A stretch of DNA of 64,000 bases. Source: Bacillus sp. FJAT-49736. Its GTDB lineage: Bacteria > Bacillota > Bacilli > Bacillales > Bacillaceae_C. Shown here piece by piece: positions 45,442 to 54,689 of this stretch; within the stretch, counting starts at the first letter, position 1, and every line of letters starts with the position of its first letter. Both the position numbers and the translations under genes were made by a program. The stretch spans positions 1,134,960-1,198,959 of the forward strand of contig NZ_JAGYPI010000001.1 in assembly GCF_018343615.1 (NCBI RefSeq). The letters are read 5' to 3'. Under the pieces are notes generated by a model. That model was not told the DNA's origin. It made no database searches and saw only the letters and a list, made by a program, of their open reading frames with translations.

Positions 45442-46417
45442 GCAGCCTATACTAGAGCTTGAAAATGTTTCCGTTGGCTATGATTCTCCATCTGGGATGG
45501 TTCAGGCCGTTAATAATGTCTCGTTGAAAATCTACGAAAATACCATTGTTGGTTTGATAGGGGAATCTGGTTCAGGAAAGTCTACATTAGGGAATGCCAT
45601 TATGCGTTTGTTAAGGAACAATGCTGTCTTGACCTCTGGAACTATTAAGGTGATGGGAAAAGACGTTTACAGCATGAATAAAAATGATTTGCGAAAATTT
45701 CGTTGGAATCAAATGTCTATGGTTTTTCAAAGTGCCATGAACGCCTTGAATCCTGTCTTAACAATTGAAGAGCAAATACTGGATGTTTTTCTTAGTCATG
45801 ATAAAGGTATGAGTAAAAACGAGGCTAGAAAGAAAGCAATCGAATTAATGGAAATTGTCAGTATTGATCCCAAGCATTTAAAAAGCTATCCACATGAGCT
45901 CTCAGGAGGGATGAGGCAAAGGGTGGTTATTGCGATTGCAATAGCTCTGGATCCAAAGCTTGTCATCATGGATGAGCCGACAACTGCCTTGGATGTAGTG
46001 GTTCAACGTTCCATATTGGATAAAATTAAAGAAATTCAACGAGTAAAAAAGTATGCAATTTTGTTCATCAGCCACGACTTTAGCTTAGTTTCAGAACTTG
46101 CATCGAAAGTGGCGATTATGTATGCCGGTCGTTTTATTGAAGTGACGGATACGATATCACTAATATCTTCCGATAGACATCATCCGTATACACAAGGCTT
46201 GCTTAAAGCGATTCCTCATTTAACTTCCGAAGATGTAACGATTGAAGGCATACCTGGAAATCCGCCAAATTTGGTCGAGCTTCCAAGTGGCTGTGCTTAT
46301 CATCCACGTTGTCCGTTTGCTTTCGACTTATGTAAACAGTTGCAGCCGGAAATCCGGTACGTAGAGGGCAGGGCAATCGAATGTCATCTTTATGAAACGG
46401 TACATAGAGAGGGGTGA
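45431..46417 (+). CDS. ABC transporter ATPase (DppD/OppD type)
   Basis: 328 residues: Walker A G-E-S-G-S-G-K-S near residue 44, signature L-S-G-G-M-R-Q-R near 160, Walker B L-V-I-M-D-E-P-T-T-A-L-D near 180, and the C-terminal oligopeptide-type cysteine motif C-A-Y-H-P-R-C-P-F-A, often linked to an iron-sulphur site. GTG start. Drives uptake together with the next ATPase. Confidence 0.94.
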   Translation: MEDKQPILELENVSVGYDSPSGMVQAVNNVSLKIYENTIVGLIGESGSGKSTLGNAIMRLLRNNAVLTSGTIKVMGKDVYSMNKNDLRKFRWNQMSMVFQSAMNALNPVLTIEEQILDVFLSHDKGMSKNEARKKAIELMEIVSIDPKHLKSYPHELSGGMRQRVVIAIAIALDPKLVIMDEPTTALDVVVQRSILDKIKEIQRVKKYAILFISHDFSLVSELASKVAIMYAGRFIEVTDTISLISSDRHHPYTQGLLKAIPHLTSEDVTIEGIPGNPPNLVELPSGCAYHPRCPFAFDLCKQLQPEIRYVEGRAIECHLYETVHREG

Positions 46418-46422
46418 ATTCC

Positions 46423-47406
46423 TTGAATCCATCATCTATTTTAGTAGAAGTAGAGGATCTTATCGTTAAGTATCCTGTTCGCGGGGATCGGAAAAAGAAA
46501 TATATTACTCCAGTTGATAAGGTGAATCTTCAAATTAAGAAAGGGGAAGTACTTGCTCTTGTTGGGGAGTCTGGTAGCGGTAAGACAACGATTGGACGTG
46601 CTTTAGTGCGGCTTTTAAAACCAACAGAGGGCAACATCACCGTTCTTGGAAGAAAGATTCATGAGATCAAAGGGAAGGAACTGCATGAATATCGGCAGGT
46701 TGCCCAAATGATCTTCCAGGATCCGTTTGGGTCATTAAATCCGGTGAAAACGACCGAAAGTCATTTAAAGTTCCCTTTAAAAAAGCACCAGGGCTTTAAG
46801 GCGAAAGCGTTGGACGAAAAGGTGTCAGAATTACTTTTTCAGGTCGGCTTAACTCCTGTTGAGGAAATAAGGAAAAAATATCCCCATGAATTATCCGGTG
46901 GGCAGCGACAACGGCTGGCTATTGCTCGAGCGCTAGCAGTCAACCCGCAATTTATTGTGGCAGATGAGCCTACCTCCATGTTGGATGTGTCTATCCGAGC
47001 AGGAATTCTGCAGCTAATGAATGATTTGAAGCGGGATTTAGGTCTATCTTACTTATATATCACACATGATCTGGCATCGGCACGATATTTTGGCGACCGA
47101 ATAATGGTTTTATATGGTGGGAAGGTAATGGAAATCGCCGAGTCAAAGGAATTAATCAAAAATCCGTTAAATCCATATACCCGATTGCTTTTAGCTGCCA
47201 CTCCCGGCAGTGAATCGCAAATCGATTTAACGAATATGACGAATGATCCTCCTGATTTGTCGGTCGGCAGGAAAGGCTGTCCTTTCGTTCATCGTTGTCC
47301 TTTAGCAACGGAAATTTGCAAGGAGACAATGCCGGATTTAGTAGAGGGAGACCATAATCATTTTGTGGCGTGCCACCATTTAGATAAAAGGGAACAGTGG
47401 AACTAA
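46423..47406 (+). CDS. ABC transporter ATPase (DppF/OppF type)
   Basis: About 327 residues from the TTG at 46423, behind GAGAGGGGTGA; a GTG at 46414 overlaps that site. Walker A G-E-S-G-S-G-K-T, signature L-S-G-G-Q-R-Q-R, Walker B I-V-A-D-E-P-T-S-M-L-D, and the C-terminal motif C-P-F-V-H-R-C-P. Partner of the preceding ATPase. Unlike the alpha-galactoside importer, this system carries its own ATPases. Confidence 0.94.
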   Translation: MNPSSILVEVEDLIVKYPVRGDRKKKYITPVDKVNLQIKKGEVLALVGESGSGKTTIGRALVRLLKPTEGNITVLGRKIHEIKGKELHEYRQVAQMIFQDPFGSLNPVKTTESHLKFPLKKHQGFKAKALDEKVSELLFQVGLTPVEEIRKKYPHELSGGQRQRLAIARALAVNPQFIVADEPTSMLDVSIRAGILQLMNDLKRDLGLSYLYITHDLASARYFGDRIMVLYGGKVMEIAESKELIKNPLNPYTRLLLAATPGSESQIDLTNMTNDPPDLSVGRKGCPFVHRCPLATEICKETMPDLVEGDHNHFVACHHLDKREQWN

Positions 47407-47447
47407 TGGTTCGAAAAATCAAGGATTGAAATTGAAAGGGTGAGAAA

Positions 47448-48782
47448 ATGAAATCATTTCCAAATTCATTTACTTGGGGAGTTGCTACCGCATCCTATCA
47501 AATTGAAGGTGGAGCACATGAAGACGGTCGAGGGGAATCCATTTGGGACCGTTTTGCCCGCCAGCCAGGGAAAGTTTACAAACAACAGAATGGTGAAATT
47601 GCCTGTGATCATTATCATCGTTATGCAGAGGATGTCCAGCTTATGGCCGAGCTAGGAATAAAATCCTATCGTTTTTCCTTTGCATGGCCGCGACTTTTTC
47701 CTGAGGAAGGAAAGTTCAATCCACAAGGGCTGGAATTTTACAGACGTTTGCTTGATGAGTTAGAGGAAAAAGGAATTACGCCATCTGCAACCATCTACCA
47801 TTGGGATTTGCCAACATGGCTTCAGGATAAGGGCGGGTGGACGAACCGGGAAACAGTCGATCACTTTGTGACATTTGCTAAGGTTTTGTTTGAGGAATTT
47901 GGGCACCGTATTAAATCTTGGATTACGCATAATGAACCATGGTGTGCTTCCTTTCTGAGCTATGCGCTTGGTGTTCATGCACCGGGACGTAAGGATTGGA
48001 ATGAAGCATTGATTGCATCGCATCATTTATTATTGTCCCACGGCAAAGCAGTAGAATTGTACCGTTCCATGGGATTAGATGGAGAAATAGGAATAACACT
48101 CAATTTATCACCAACTATTCCAGCAACAGATTCTCCGGAGGATGCGGCTGCTGCGTATCGATCAGATGGCTTCGCTAATAGATGGTTTTTGGATCCTGTT
48201 TTTAAGGGACGTTACCCAGAGGACATGGTGGCATTATATGAAAATAGATTTGGTCCCTTAAGCTTTATCAATGAGGGAGACTTGGATACTATTGCTGCTA
48301 AAATAGACTTCTTGGGGATCAACTATTATTCACACAATATAGTAGAAGCGGATGAGAAAAATGATATTTTGCGAGCGACAACGATTGGGGAAACGGAAAA
48401 TGTGACTGACATGGGTTGGGGAATCCATCCGGAATCACTATATCACTTATTGACTAGGTTGAAAACAGAGTATACCGATTTACCACTTTATATTACGGAA
48501 AATGGGGCAGCATTTCCTGATCAAAAAATAGACGGAAAAATAGAAGACAATGACCGCATTCAATATTTGCATGATCATTTTGCTGCAGCTCATCGCTTTA
48601 TCGAAGAAAACGGAAATTTACAAGGCTACTATGTGTGGTCTTTTATGGACAATTATGAATGGTCCTTCGGCTACTCCAAACGTTTTGGAATTGTCTATGT
48701 TGATTACGAAACCCTAGAGCGAACTCCAAAGGAAAGCTATAAATGGTATCAAAAGGTGATTGAACATAATCAAATTGACTAG
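47448..48782 (+). CDS. Glycoside hydrolase family 1 beta-glucosidase
   Basis: 444 residues, the usual GH1 length, opening F-P-N-S-F-T-W-G-V-A-T-A-S-Y-Q-I-E-G. The acid/base Glu lies in I-T-H-N-E-P-W and the nucleophile Glu in Y-I-T-E-N-G-A. There is no signal peptide and no basic phosphate-binding patch obvious near the C-terminal W-S-F-M-D-N-Y-E-W, where an acidic residue (E) favours unphosphorylated beta-glucosides. It should split imported disaccharides to glucose in the cytoplasm. Confidence 0.94.
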   Translation: MKSFPNSFTWGVATASYQIEGGAHEDGRGESIWDRFARQPGKVYKQQNGEIACDHYHRYAEDVQLMAELGIKSYRFSFAWPRLFPEEGKFNPQGLEFYRRLLDELEEKGITPSATIYHWDLPTWLQDKGGWTNRETVDHFVTFAKVLFEEFGHRIKSWITHNEPWCASFLSYALGVHAPGRKDWNEALIASHHLLLSHGKAVELYRSMGLDGEIGITLNLSPTIPATDSPEDAAAAYRSDGFANRWFLDPVFKGRYPEDMVALYENRFGPLSFINEGDLDTIAAKIDFLGINYYSHNIVEADEKNDILRATTIGETENVTDMGWGIHPESLYHLLTRLKTEYTDLPLYITENGAAFPDQKIDGKIEDNDRIQYLHDHFAAAHRFIEENGNLQGYYVWSFMDNYEWSFGYSKRFGIVYVDYETLERTPKESYKWYQKVIEHNQID

Positions 48783-48816
48783 CTTTGCACTAGAATAGCC
48801 GAAAGGAGGAGTAGGA

Positions 48817-50151
48817 GTGAAGATTAAGCTTATTACTACTACCTATCAAAATGGTGAAAAGAATACATTGGAAAAAGAGAAGGATTTTTCCGCTGACAAT
48901 GGGGTGGAGATGCAGGTTGTTAATCTGTATCCTGATGTGGAATATCAAGAATTTGACGGTTTTGGTGCTGCCATTACGGAAGCGGCAGGCTATACTTTTT
49001 CCTTGATGAGTGAAGAAAAGCAAAACCAAATACTGGATGCCTATTTTGGTGGAAATGGCATTCGCTATCAGTTTATCCGCTCCCATATCGACAGCTGTGA
49101 CTTTTCTATTAATCCATATACAGCAATGGATGACCCAAATGATGCGGATTTCAAGTCCTTTAGCTTAGAAAGAGATGAAAAGTACATCATTCCTATGTTG
49201 AAAAGGGCTGAGGAAACTGCTGGAAAACCATTAAGTGTTATGTTATCCCCTTGGTCACCTCCAGCTTTTATGAAAACGAACGGATCCAGAACTGGTGGAG
49301 GTGCTCTGAAGCCTGAGTATCGGTCTTTTTGGGCAGAGTACATATGCCATTATATTAAAAAGTATCGGGAAAAAGGTTTTTCCATTGATATGGTCACCAT
49401 TCAAAATGAGCCGAATGCCAAACAAACCTGGGACTCCTGTCTATACACATCACAGGAAGAAAAGGAATTTTTGCGAGATTATTTATATCCTAGTTTAACA
49501 AAAAATGGATTAGAGGATATTGCCGTCTTTATTTGGGATCACAATAAGGAAAGAATGTATGAGCGGGCACGTGCAATCATGGATGAAGAAACGAATAAGA
49601 TGGTACAGGGTGTTGCTTTTCACTGGTATACCGGTGAGCATTTCGATGCCATCCAGCTTGTTCGAGATACATTTCCAGATAAAAAATTGTATTTCACAGA
49701 AGGCTGTGTGGAATATAGTCGTTTTTCACAGGAAGGGCAGCTGGAAAACGCTCAAATGTATGCTTATGACATTATCGGAAATATCAATTCCGGAATGAAT
49801 GCCTTCATCGATTGGAATATCATTCTTAATAAAGAGGGTGGCCCCAATCATGTGAACAATTTCTGTGATGCACCGATTATGTGCGACACCGAAAATGACA
49901 TCGTGGAGGAAAAATTATCTTATACCTATATAGGTCATTTCAGCCGTTATATTGAACCTGGTGCAAAGCGAATTGCTACGACAAAATATACGGATAGTCT
50001 AAGCTTGACCGCATTAAAAAATCCGGACGGATCTATTGTTATCGTTTTACTTAATCGTTCTAAAGAAGATATTCCTGTTCATTTGAGATTAAATGGTGAA
50101 GTTGCGGAGTTTTCGATACCTGGAGATTCGATTATGACGGGAATTGTGTGA
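48817..50151 (+). CDS. Glycoside hydrolase family 30 (glucosylceramidase/beta-1,6-glucanase type), cytoplasmic
   Basis: 444 residues from a GTG behind AAAGGAGGAG. GH30 is marked by E-F-D-G-F-G-A-A-I-T-E-A, S-P-W-S-P-P-A-F-M-K, the acid/base Glu in I-Q-N-E-P-N and the nucleophile in Y-F-T-E-G-C. A short beta domain closes the protein. No signal peptide. Family members cleave beta-1,6- or beta-1,3-linked glucose or glucosyl lipids. Beside GH1 and a family-5 importer, a short beta-1,6-linked glucan such as gentio-oligosaccharide is a reasonable but unproven substrate. Confidence 0.92.
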   Translation: MKIKLITTTYQNGEKNTLEKEKDFSADNGVEMQVVNLYPDVEYQEFDGFGAAITEAAGYTFSLMSEEKQNQILDAYFGGNGIRYQFIRSHIDSCDFSINPYTAMDDPNDADFKSFSLERDEKYIIPMLKRAEETAGKPLSVMLSPWSPPAFMKTNGSRTGGGALKPEYRSFWAEYICHYIKKYREKGFSIDMVTIQNEPNAKQTWDSCLYTSQEEKEFLRDYLYPSLTKNGLEDIAVFIWDHNKERMYERARAIMDEETNKMVQGVAFHWYTGEHFDAIQLVRDTFPDKKLYFTEGCVEYSRFSQEGQLENAQMYAYDIIGNINSGMNAFIDWNIILNKEGGPNHVNNFCDAPIMCDTENDIVEEKLSYTYIGHFSRYIEPGAKRIATTKYTDSLSLTALKNPDGSIVIVLLNRSKEDIPVHLRLNGEVAEFSIPGDSIMTGIV

Positions 50152-50180
50152 TGGTCATTTGTAATGAAGGATAGACGATA

Positions 50181-50222
50181 AATAGCCCTCCCAACATTGT
50201 TTATTGGGAAGGGTTATTTTTA
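50181..50222 (+). terminator. Rho-independent terminator of the beta-glucoside operon
   Basis: AATAGCCCT-CCCAA pairs with TTGGG-AGGGTTATT (one mismatch, one G-T), followed by TTTT. Confidence 0.85.
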
Positions 50223-50477
50223 ACTTATTAGAAACGGACTTTTACTGGTATATATTTAAGGGCTGATGATTGTACATCGGCGTTTTTTATTTCATTTCCT
50301 AATTAAAATGATTACGTGGAAGGCAGTTTATCTATACTTCTTTAAATACCTACTGTACAATGAACTGTATTGAGGAAAAGTAAGGGAGACAAGGAAAATG
50401 GCCCCAATCACTTTTCAAACGTAATAGATACATAGGATGCAAATATTAAACTAACAGCTTAAGAGAGGGAAAGTTGA

Positions 50478-51374
50478 ATGAAATTTTTTCTGGCAGGATT
50501 ATCAGTGCTAACTTTGATCGTTGTAGGAATTGCAGCGTTCGAAGTTATCAATAATCCTACACCAATGAAACAGGTGGTTAGCAGTACTTCCGCAGCAAGT
50601 ACGAAAGCATCTGCACACATTGAAAAAGTGAATAAACCAAATATTGACCGTAGAAAGGGGATTGACAGGCAAGGTTTTTGGGAGCTGTATAATTATTATA
50701 TTGAAAAAGATAAATTAGCTTTTCCAAAGGTAAAACTGGATGATCATATAGATATTCTTGATTTATCTTTAAAAAAGGTTCATTTAGGAAATGGTGTCTA
50801 TCTAGGTTATTATCATTTGGGCGATCAGAAGGAAAAATACGGTACCGTTTATCTGATTGGAGATGAAATCGATCATTTTGATATATCCACAATGAGAGAT
50901 GCGTTTAAATTAGTAGCCAAAATAATGGAAGGAGAGAATTCTTCCTTTGTTTCCAATAGTAGTAATAATTTTAAAGAGCTTATAAAAGGCCGGGCAGCAT
51001 ATGGAGATCATCTAAAATGGACCTCTTCCTATAAAAACGCAGAGTTGCAATTCATGGGTAATCCTGATTTCACCAATAACAAGATTGCAGATACATCGAA
51101 GGTTACCAATAAGGATAATGCTTCGAATCATGAAGTAGATAAGAAAGTAGATTCCAATTCGCAAAATGAAGGATTTACCACAGCAGAATACGTTGAACAC
51201 GTGAGCAAGGAACAAAAAGAGGCTATCATTGTGGCTATTTTGGGTAAAGACTTTAAATATGACCCAAATGTAGAATACAACACAGAAAATTGGACCATCT
51301 TAGAACAAGAAGCGTTAATGATGGCGGAATCACTTTACTATGAATCTATTGGAAAAGAATCGCCTTATAATTAG
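50478..51374 (+). CDS. Secreted or membrane-anchored protein of unknown function
   Basis: 298 residues behind AGAGAGGGA. Residues 4-24 form a hydrophobic export signal or anchor with no lipobox, followed by a Ser/Ala/Thr-rich linker to about 48. A globular segment (about 60-185) and a hydrophilic Asn/Lys/Asp/Ser-rich linker (about 200-230) precede an acidic C-terminal helical part. No family recognised. Single gene. Confidence 0.75.
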   Translation: MKFFLAGLSVLTLIVVGIAAFEVINNPTPMKQVVSSTSAASTKASAHIEKVNKPNIDRRKGIDRQGFWELYNYYIEKDKLAFPKVKLDDHIDILDLSLKKVHLGNGVYLGYYHLGDQKEKYGTVYLIGDEIDHFDISTMRDAFKLVAKIMEGENSSFVSNSSNNFKELIKGRAAYGDHLKWTSSYKNAELQFMGNPDFTNNKIADTSKVTNKDNASNHEVDKKVDSNSQNEGFTTAEYVEHVSKEQKEAIIVAILGKDFKYDPNVEYNTENWTILEQEALMMAESLYYESIGKESPYN

Positions 51375-51439
51375 TTGTATTATACGTTATGCAGGGGAGT
51401 AATTAGAATTAGAACATTCTATTTTCTTATAGTTGAAAA

Positions 51440-51590
51440 ATGTCTTATAGAGGCGAGTTTAAGGGACAAAACTCCAACAACTCAGAGCAAAAATGTCTCC
51501 TAAAACAAGTCTATGAGACAAAATGATAACAAAATAGATAAAAATGTCTCATAGAACCACTCTATAACACAAAATCTTAACTACCAACGA
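51440..51590. repeat. ATGTCTCAT/GAGACAAAAT dyad repeat array, locus 2
   Basis: Units start at 51440, 51493 and 51544, the same 53 and 51 spacing as locus 1 at 6271. Right arms read GGGACAAAAC, GAGACAAAAT and AACACAAAAT. It fills the gap between two convergent genes (50478 plus, 51703 minus). Confidence 0.85.
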
Positions 51591-51702
51591 AAATAATGCC
51601 AGTAAGATCTTTCCTGCTACAGGCATTCCATGCAACTATACCTGTATCACATAAAAAAAATCGTACACCTAGAATAATAACAAACACTCATGAAATAATG
51701 TT

Positions 51703-52008
51703 TCATGCGTGTTTTCCTTTTCTAAAAGAAAGCCCATTTTCCATTAAAGCTTCCCTCAACTTAGGTAAGGAAGAGGGACCAAAGCCATGTAATTGCAGTA
51801 AATCTTTTTCGCTATATGTAGCTAGTTCTTCCAAAGAAGTAATTCCATTGTTTTCTAACGCTCTTCTTGCCGGTGCAGAGAGCAGGGAAAGGAATCCATT
51901 TTCGGGCTTCCGTTCCTGTTCGCAGATAGGACATACTGGGCAATCGCTGGTTTTATAGTATTTATGTCCGTTGCGGCATATACGTTCGTATTTTTCCGAG
52001 ACAGGCAT
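51703..52008 (-). CDS. Small protein with zinc-ribbon-like N-terminus and RpoA-CTD-like helix-hairpin-helix
   Basis: 101 residues behind GGAGGTG. The N-terminal part has Cys residues at C11, C23, C26 and C29 (C-R-N-G-H, D-C-P-V-C-P-I-C), suggesting a zinc ribbon. The C-terminal half, S-A-P-A-R-R-A-L-E-N-N-G-I-T-S-L-E-E-L, then L-H-G-F-G-P-S-S-L-P-K-L, matches the C-terminal domain of the RNA polymerase alpha subunit, which binds UP elements. It may bind DNA or RNA. It lies 20 bases after a P-loop kinase-like gene and is probably cotranscribed. Confidence 0.8.
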   Translation of the reverse strand: MPVSEKYERICRNGHKYYKTSDCPVCPICEQERKPENGFLSLLSAPARRALENNGITSLEELATYSEKDLLQLHGFGPSSLPKLREALMENGLSFRKGKHA

Positions 52009-52028
52009 TTAAACACACCTCCATTTCA

Positions 52029-52556
52029 TTAGTTTTCTATTCGGTATTGTATATTGTTCATAATCTCATGGACAATTTCGGAAATATCATCTGTATTTTT
52101 TGCACTGGTATCCAGCAAATGTTTCTTGTTGATATCCAATTGTCTAAATTCTTCGAGCAAAATAATACACCGTTCTCCCATTTGATTATCAGGAGCCCTC
52201 AATTGATCCCTGTTCAAAAGTGTTTCCGGATTCGTATATAACACAACATAGATGACGGTAATTTCCATATCCTGCAGTTGGTCTTTAAACCACTGGGCAT
52301 CGTCCGGAAAAGTAACAAAATCTATGATGACATCCATCTTATTTTGAATGAAATTTCGGGTAAGAGATAAGATATTATTCCAAATCAAATTTAACTCGGT
52401 TTTGCTTTCCCATGGCTTTTGGCGCCCGCGAACATGCATATGGGAAACGTCATCACCGGAAATATAAGCACAGTTTGCCATAGCATTAACTAATGCACTG
52501 GAAGTCGTTGATTTTCCAACACCAGCTGGCCCAGAAATGATATATACCGTTTGCAT
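52029..52556 (-). CDS. P-loop ATPase/kinase-like protein
   Basis: 175 residues from the ATG at 52556, preceded by AAAAGGAG; a longer frame upstream has no ribosome site. Walker A S-G-P-A-G-V-G-K-S-T at the start, D-V-I-I-D-F-V-T as Walker B-like, and R-D-Q-L-R-A-P-D in a lid-like region resemble small-molecule kinases of the AAA_33 type. Substrate unknown. It precedes the RpoA-CTD-like gene on the same strand. Confidence 0.82.
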   Translation of the reverse strand: MQTVYIISGPAGVGKSTTSSALVNAMANCAYISGDDVSHMHVRGRQKPWESKTELNLIWNNILSLTRNFIQNKMDVIIDFVTFPDDAQWFKDQLQDMEITVIYVVLYTNPETLLNRDQLRAPDNQMGERCIILLEEFRQLDINKKHLLDTSAKNTDDISEIVHEIMNNIQYRIEN

Positions 52557-52748
52557 AATATTCTCCTTTTTATAAAAATAAACCAAATTCATTTTATCAT
52601 AAAAGTGCACTATGACGTGTTAGCCCTAATCAAAAATAAAGTTGTGTACAAATTGAAAACTTTTTATGTACATTTTGTGAATGGTTTGTTACAATTTAGT
52701 AAACGATTACATATAAAATGAGTAAGGATATAAAAAGGAGGGGTTAGA

Positions 52749-52937
52749 ATGCTTAAAGCTATGATTGGTTTTTACATTCTTGCCATCATTTATTCTGTTT
52801 TTGGAGCAGCATATAGTGTCATGACTGGACATATTGAGCTTGTTACAGTTCATGTATTTGTTGGTTTAATTAGTGCTGGATTACTTGCACTTGTGAATAT
52901 GGAAAAAAAGAAACTGAATAAAACAGTGGAGCAATAA
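52749..52937 (+). CDS. Small membrane protein, two helices
   Basis: 62 residues behind AAGGAGGGG. Two hydrophobic helices at about 3-24 and 31-50 are joined by a short polar loop; the tail is Lys-rich, so the C-terminus should lie in the cytoplasm. No family recognised. A terminator follows. Confidence 0.7.
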   Translation: MLKAMIGFYILAIIYSVFGAAYSVMTGHIELVTVHVFVGLISAGLLALVNMEKKKLNKTVEQ

Positions 52938-52976
52938 TAAAAGTACTTTTTATAGAATAAAATATGGATATACAGT

Positions 52977-53016
52977 AAGTGCATGCCGCCATTATAGGTG
53001 TCTTGCACTTTTTTGT
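52977..53016 (+). terminator. Rho-independent terminator
   Basis: AAGTGCA (52977-52983) pairs with TGCACTT (53004-53010), followed by TTTTG; the long loop can fold further. Confidence 0.65.
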
Positions 53017-53046
53017 TATAGAAAAATTTTTCAGGAGAGTGTACAT

Positions 53047-53814
53047 ATGACTTCCGAGGTTCTAAATACTTGTACAAAGCTAATTCAACAAGCGGAAAAA
53101 ATAGTCGTGCTAACAGGTGCTGGGATAAGCACGGAATCTGGTATTAAGGATTTCCGTTCAAGGACGGGCATTTATAAGTTGGCACCAGAGCACATCCTTT
53201 CCCTTGATTATTTTTATCAGCATCCTAAAGAATTCTATGAATTCGCACTCGAAAATCTCTATCATCCTAATGCACTTCCTAACAAAGGTCATGAGATTTT
53301 GGCTAAATGGGAACAGGCGAAGAAGGTGACCGCAGTTATTACACAAAACATCGATGGGCTTCATCAAAAAGCAGGAAGCCAAAACGTTATGGAGTTTCAC
53401 GGGACGATGAAAACGTCCACCTGTATGAACTGTAAGAAAAAATATACGACAGATGAAATGTTAATACGTATGAATACCATGGAACATTTTTATGAATGCG
53501 ACAATTGTGAGACGGAAAAACGAGAGGAACATTTTATTAAACCAGATGTTGTTTTATTTGGCGATACAGGAGAATGGTTTACAACGGAAGGCTTCCATAC
53601 CATTGTTCATTACATGAATGACGCAGATTTTGTGTTGGTATTAGGCACGAGTCTGCTAGTTGCTCCGTTTTCCATGTTTCCTCAATACCGAAAGCAAGGA
53701 GTACCACTTTGTATTATTAATAAAGGGGAAACACCTTATGATTTTAGCCGGGATACATATGTTATTCACGAATCTATCGGACAGACACTGCTGCAAATGG
53801 ATAAGAGTTTGTAA
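53047..53814 (+). CDS. Sir2-family NAD-dependent protein deacylase
   Basis: 255 residues. The Rossmann NAD site has G-A-G-I-S-T (24-29) and T-Q-N-I-D-G-L-H-Q-K-A-G (99-110); the catalytic base is H118 in F-H-G-T. Four zinc Cys are C126, C129, C151 and C154. Sirtuins remove acetyl or other acyl groups from lysines using NAD. It lies 17 bases before a beta-lactamase-fold gene, probably on one transcript. Confidence 0.95.
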   Translation: MTSEVLNTCTKLIQQAEKIVVLTGAGISTESGIKDFRSRTGIYKLAPEHILSLDYFYQHPKEFYEFALENLYHPNALPNKGHEILAKWEQAKKVTAVITQNIDGLHQKAGSQNVMEFHGTMKTSTCMNCKKKYTTDEMLIRMNTMEHFYECDNCETEKREEHFIKPDVVLFGDTGEWFTTEGFHTIVHYMNDADFVLVLGTSLLVAPFSMFPQYRKQGVPLCIINKGETPYDFSRDTYVIHESIGQTLLQMDKSL

Positions 53815-53831
53815 AATTAGGGGGTATGGAA

Positions 53832-54647
53832 ATGGAGCAGCTTGTGAAGCAAATTCAAGATCTGCTGAATGAGACAAAGGGAACTTGGGGAATTCATTTG
53901 GAGGATTTGGTGACGAAGGAAACATGGGCTTGGAATGAACAAGAAGTTTTCTTTGCTGCCAGTATTATTAAGGTACCTATCATGGCAGCTGTTTTTGCTG
54001 GATTTGACGAAGGACTCTATCGGCTAAGCGATACGATTTCTTTAAAAAGGGAAGATCAAGTTGGAGATCCAGTTGGAGGATGCGGTGTGCTACATCATCT
54101 AACACCAGGGATAAATCTGACTATTTACGATTACATCACACTAATGATTATACAAAGTGATAATACAGCAACCAATGTACTGATTGATCTCGTTGGGGTA
54201 GAAAAAATTCAACAAATCATGAAGGAAATTGGGATGGAGCAAAGTAGCTTTCATACGAAATTAATGACGGTTCCTGTCAAAGCAAAGGGAAGAAATCGAA
54301 TAACAGCTTTCGATATCGCCACCCTACTGAAAAAATTGACCTCAGGCTCCATCATCTCACAGTATGCATGCGAACAAATGATTGACATTATGAAAAAACA
54401 GCATTTTCGGGATTGTTTACCAGAAAGATTTCCGGATGAGGAATCCAACATTATTGGAGCAAAGCCACCATGGGAGTTCGCCAATAAAACGGGTTGGGTA
54501 ACAGGGATTCGGCATGACATCGGTATATTGTATTTTGGTAAAAAAGCAATGAATATTGTTGTTTTATCTAAAGATGTGGAGGATAGAGAAGCAAAGGCAA
54601 TAATGGCTCAAATCGGAGAATACATTTTCCATTATTTAAAACAATAA
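53832..54647 (+). CDS. Class A beta-lactamase-fold serine hydrolase, cytoplasmic
   Basis: About 271 residues from the ATG at 53832, seven bases after AGGGGGT; the ATG at 53826 abuts that site. The three active-site elements of the fold are present: S44-I-I-K47, S109-D110-N111 and a late K-T-G. The Glu166-type omega-loop motif is not obvious, and there is no signal peptide, which argues against a true secreted beta-lactamase. Esterase or peptidase activity is more likely. Follows the sirtuin gene. Confidence 0.87.
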   Translation: MEQLVKQIQDLLNETKGTWGIHLEDLVTKETWAWNEQEVFFAASIIKVPIMAAVFAGFDEGLYRLSDTISLKREDQVGDPVGGCGVLHHLTPGINLTIYDYITLMIIQSDNTATNVLIDLVGVEKIQQIMKEIGMEQSSFHTKLMTVPVKAKGRNRITAFDIATLLKKLTSGSIISQYACEQMIDIMKKQHFRDCLPERFPDEESNIIGAKPPWEFANKTGWVTGIRHDIGILYFGKKAMNIVVLSKDVEDREAKAIMAQIGEYIFHYLKQ

Positions 54648-54689
54648 TAGGGGAGGAGTAAGATACACCTGTTCATTGGAGGTGAAATA

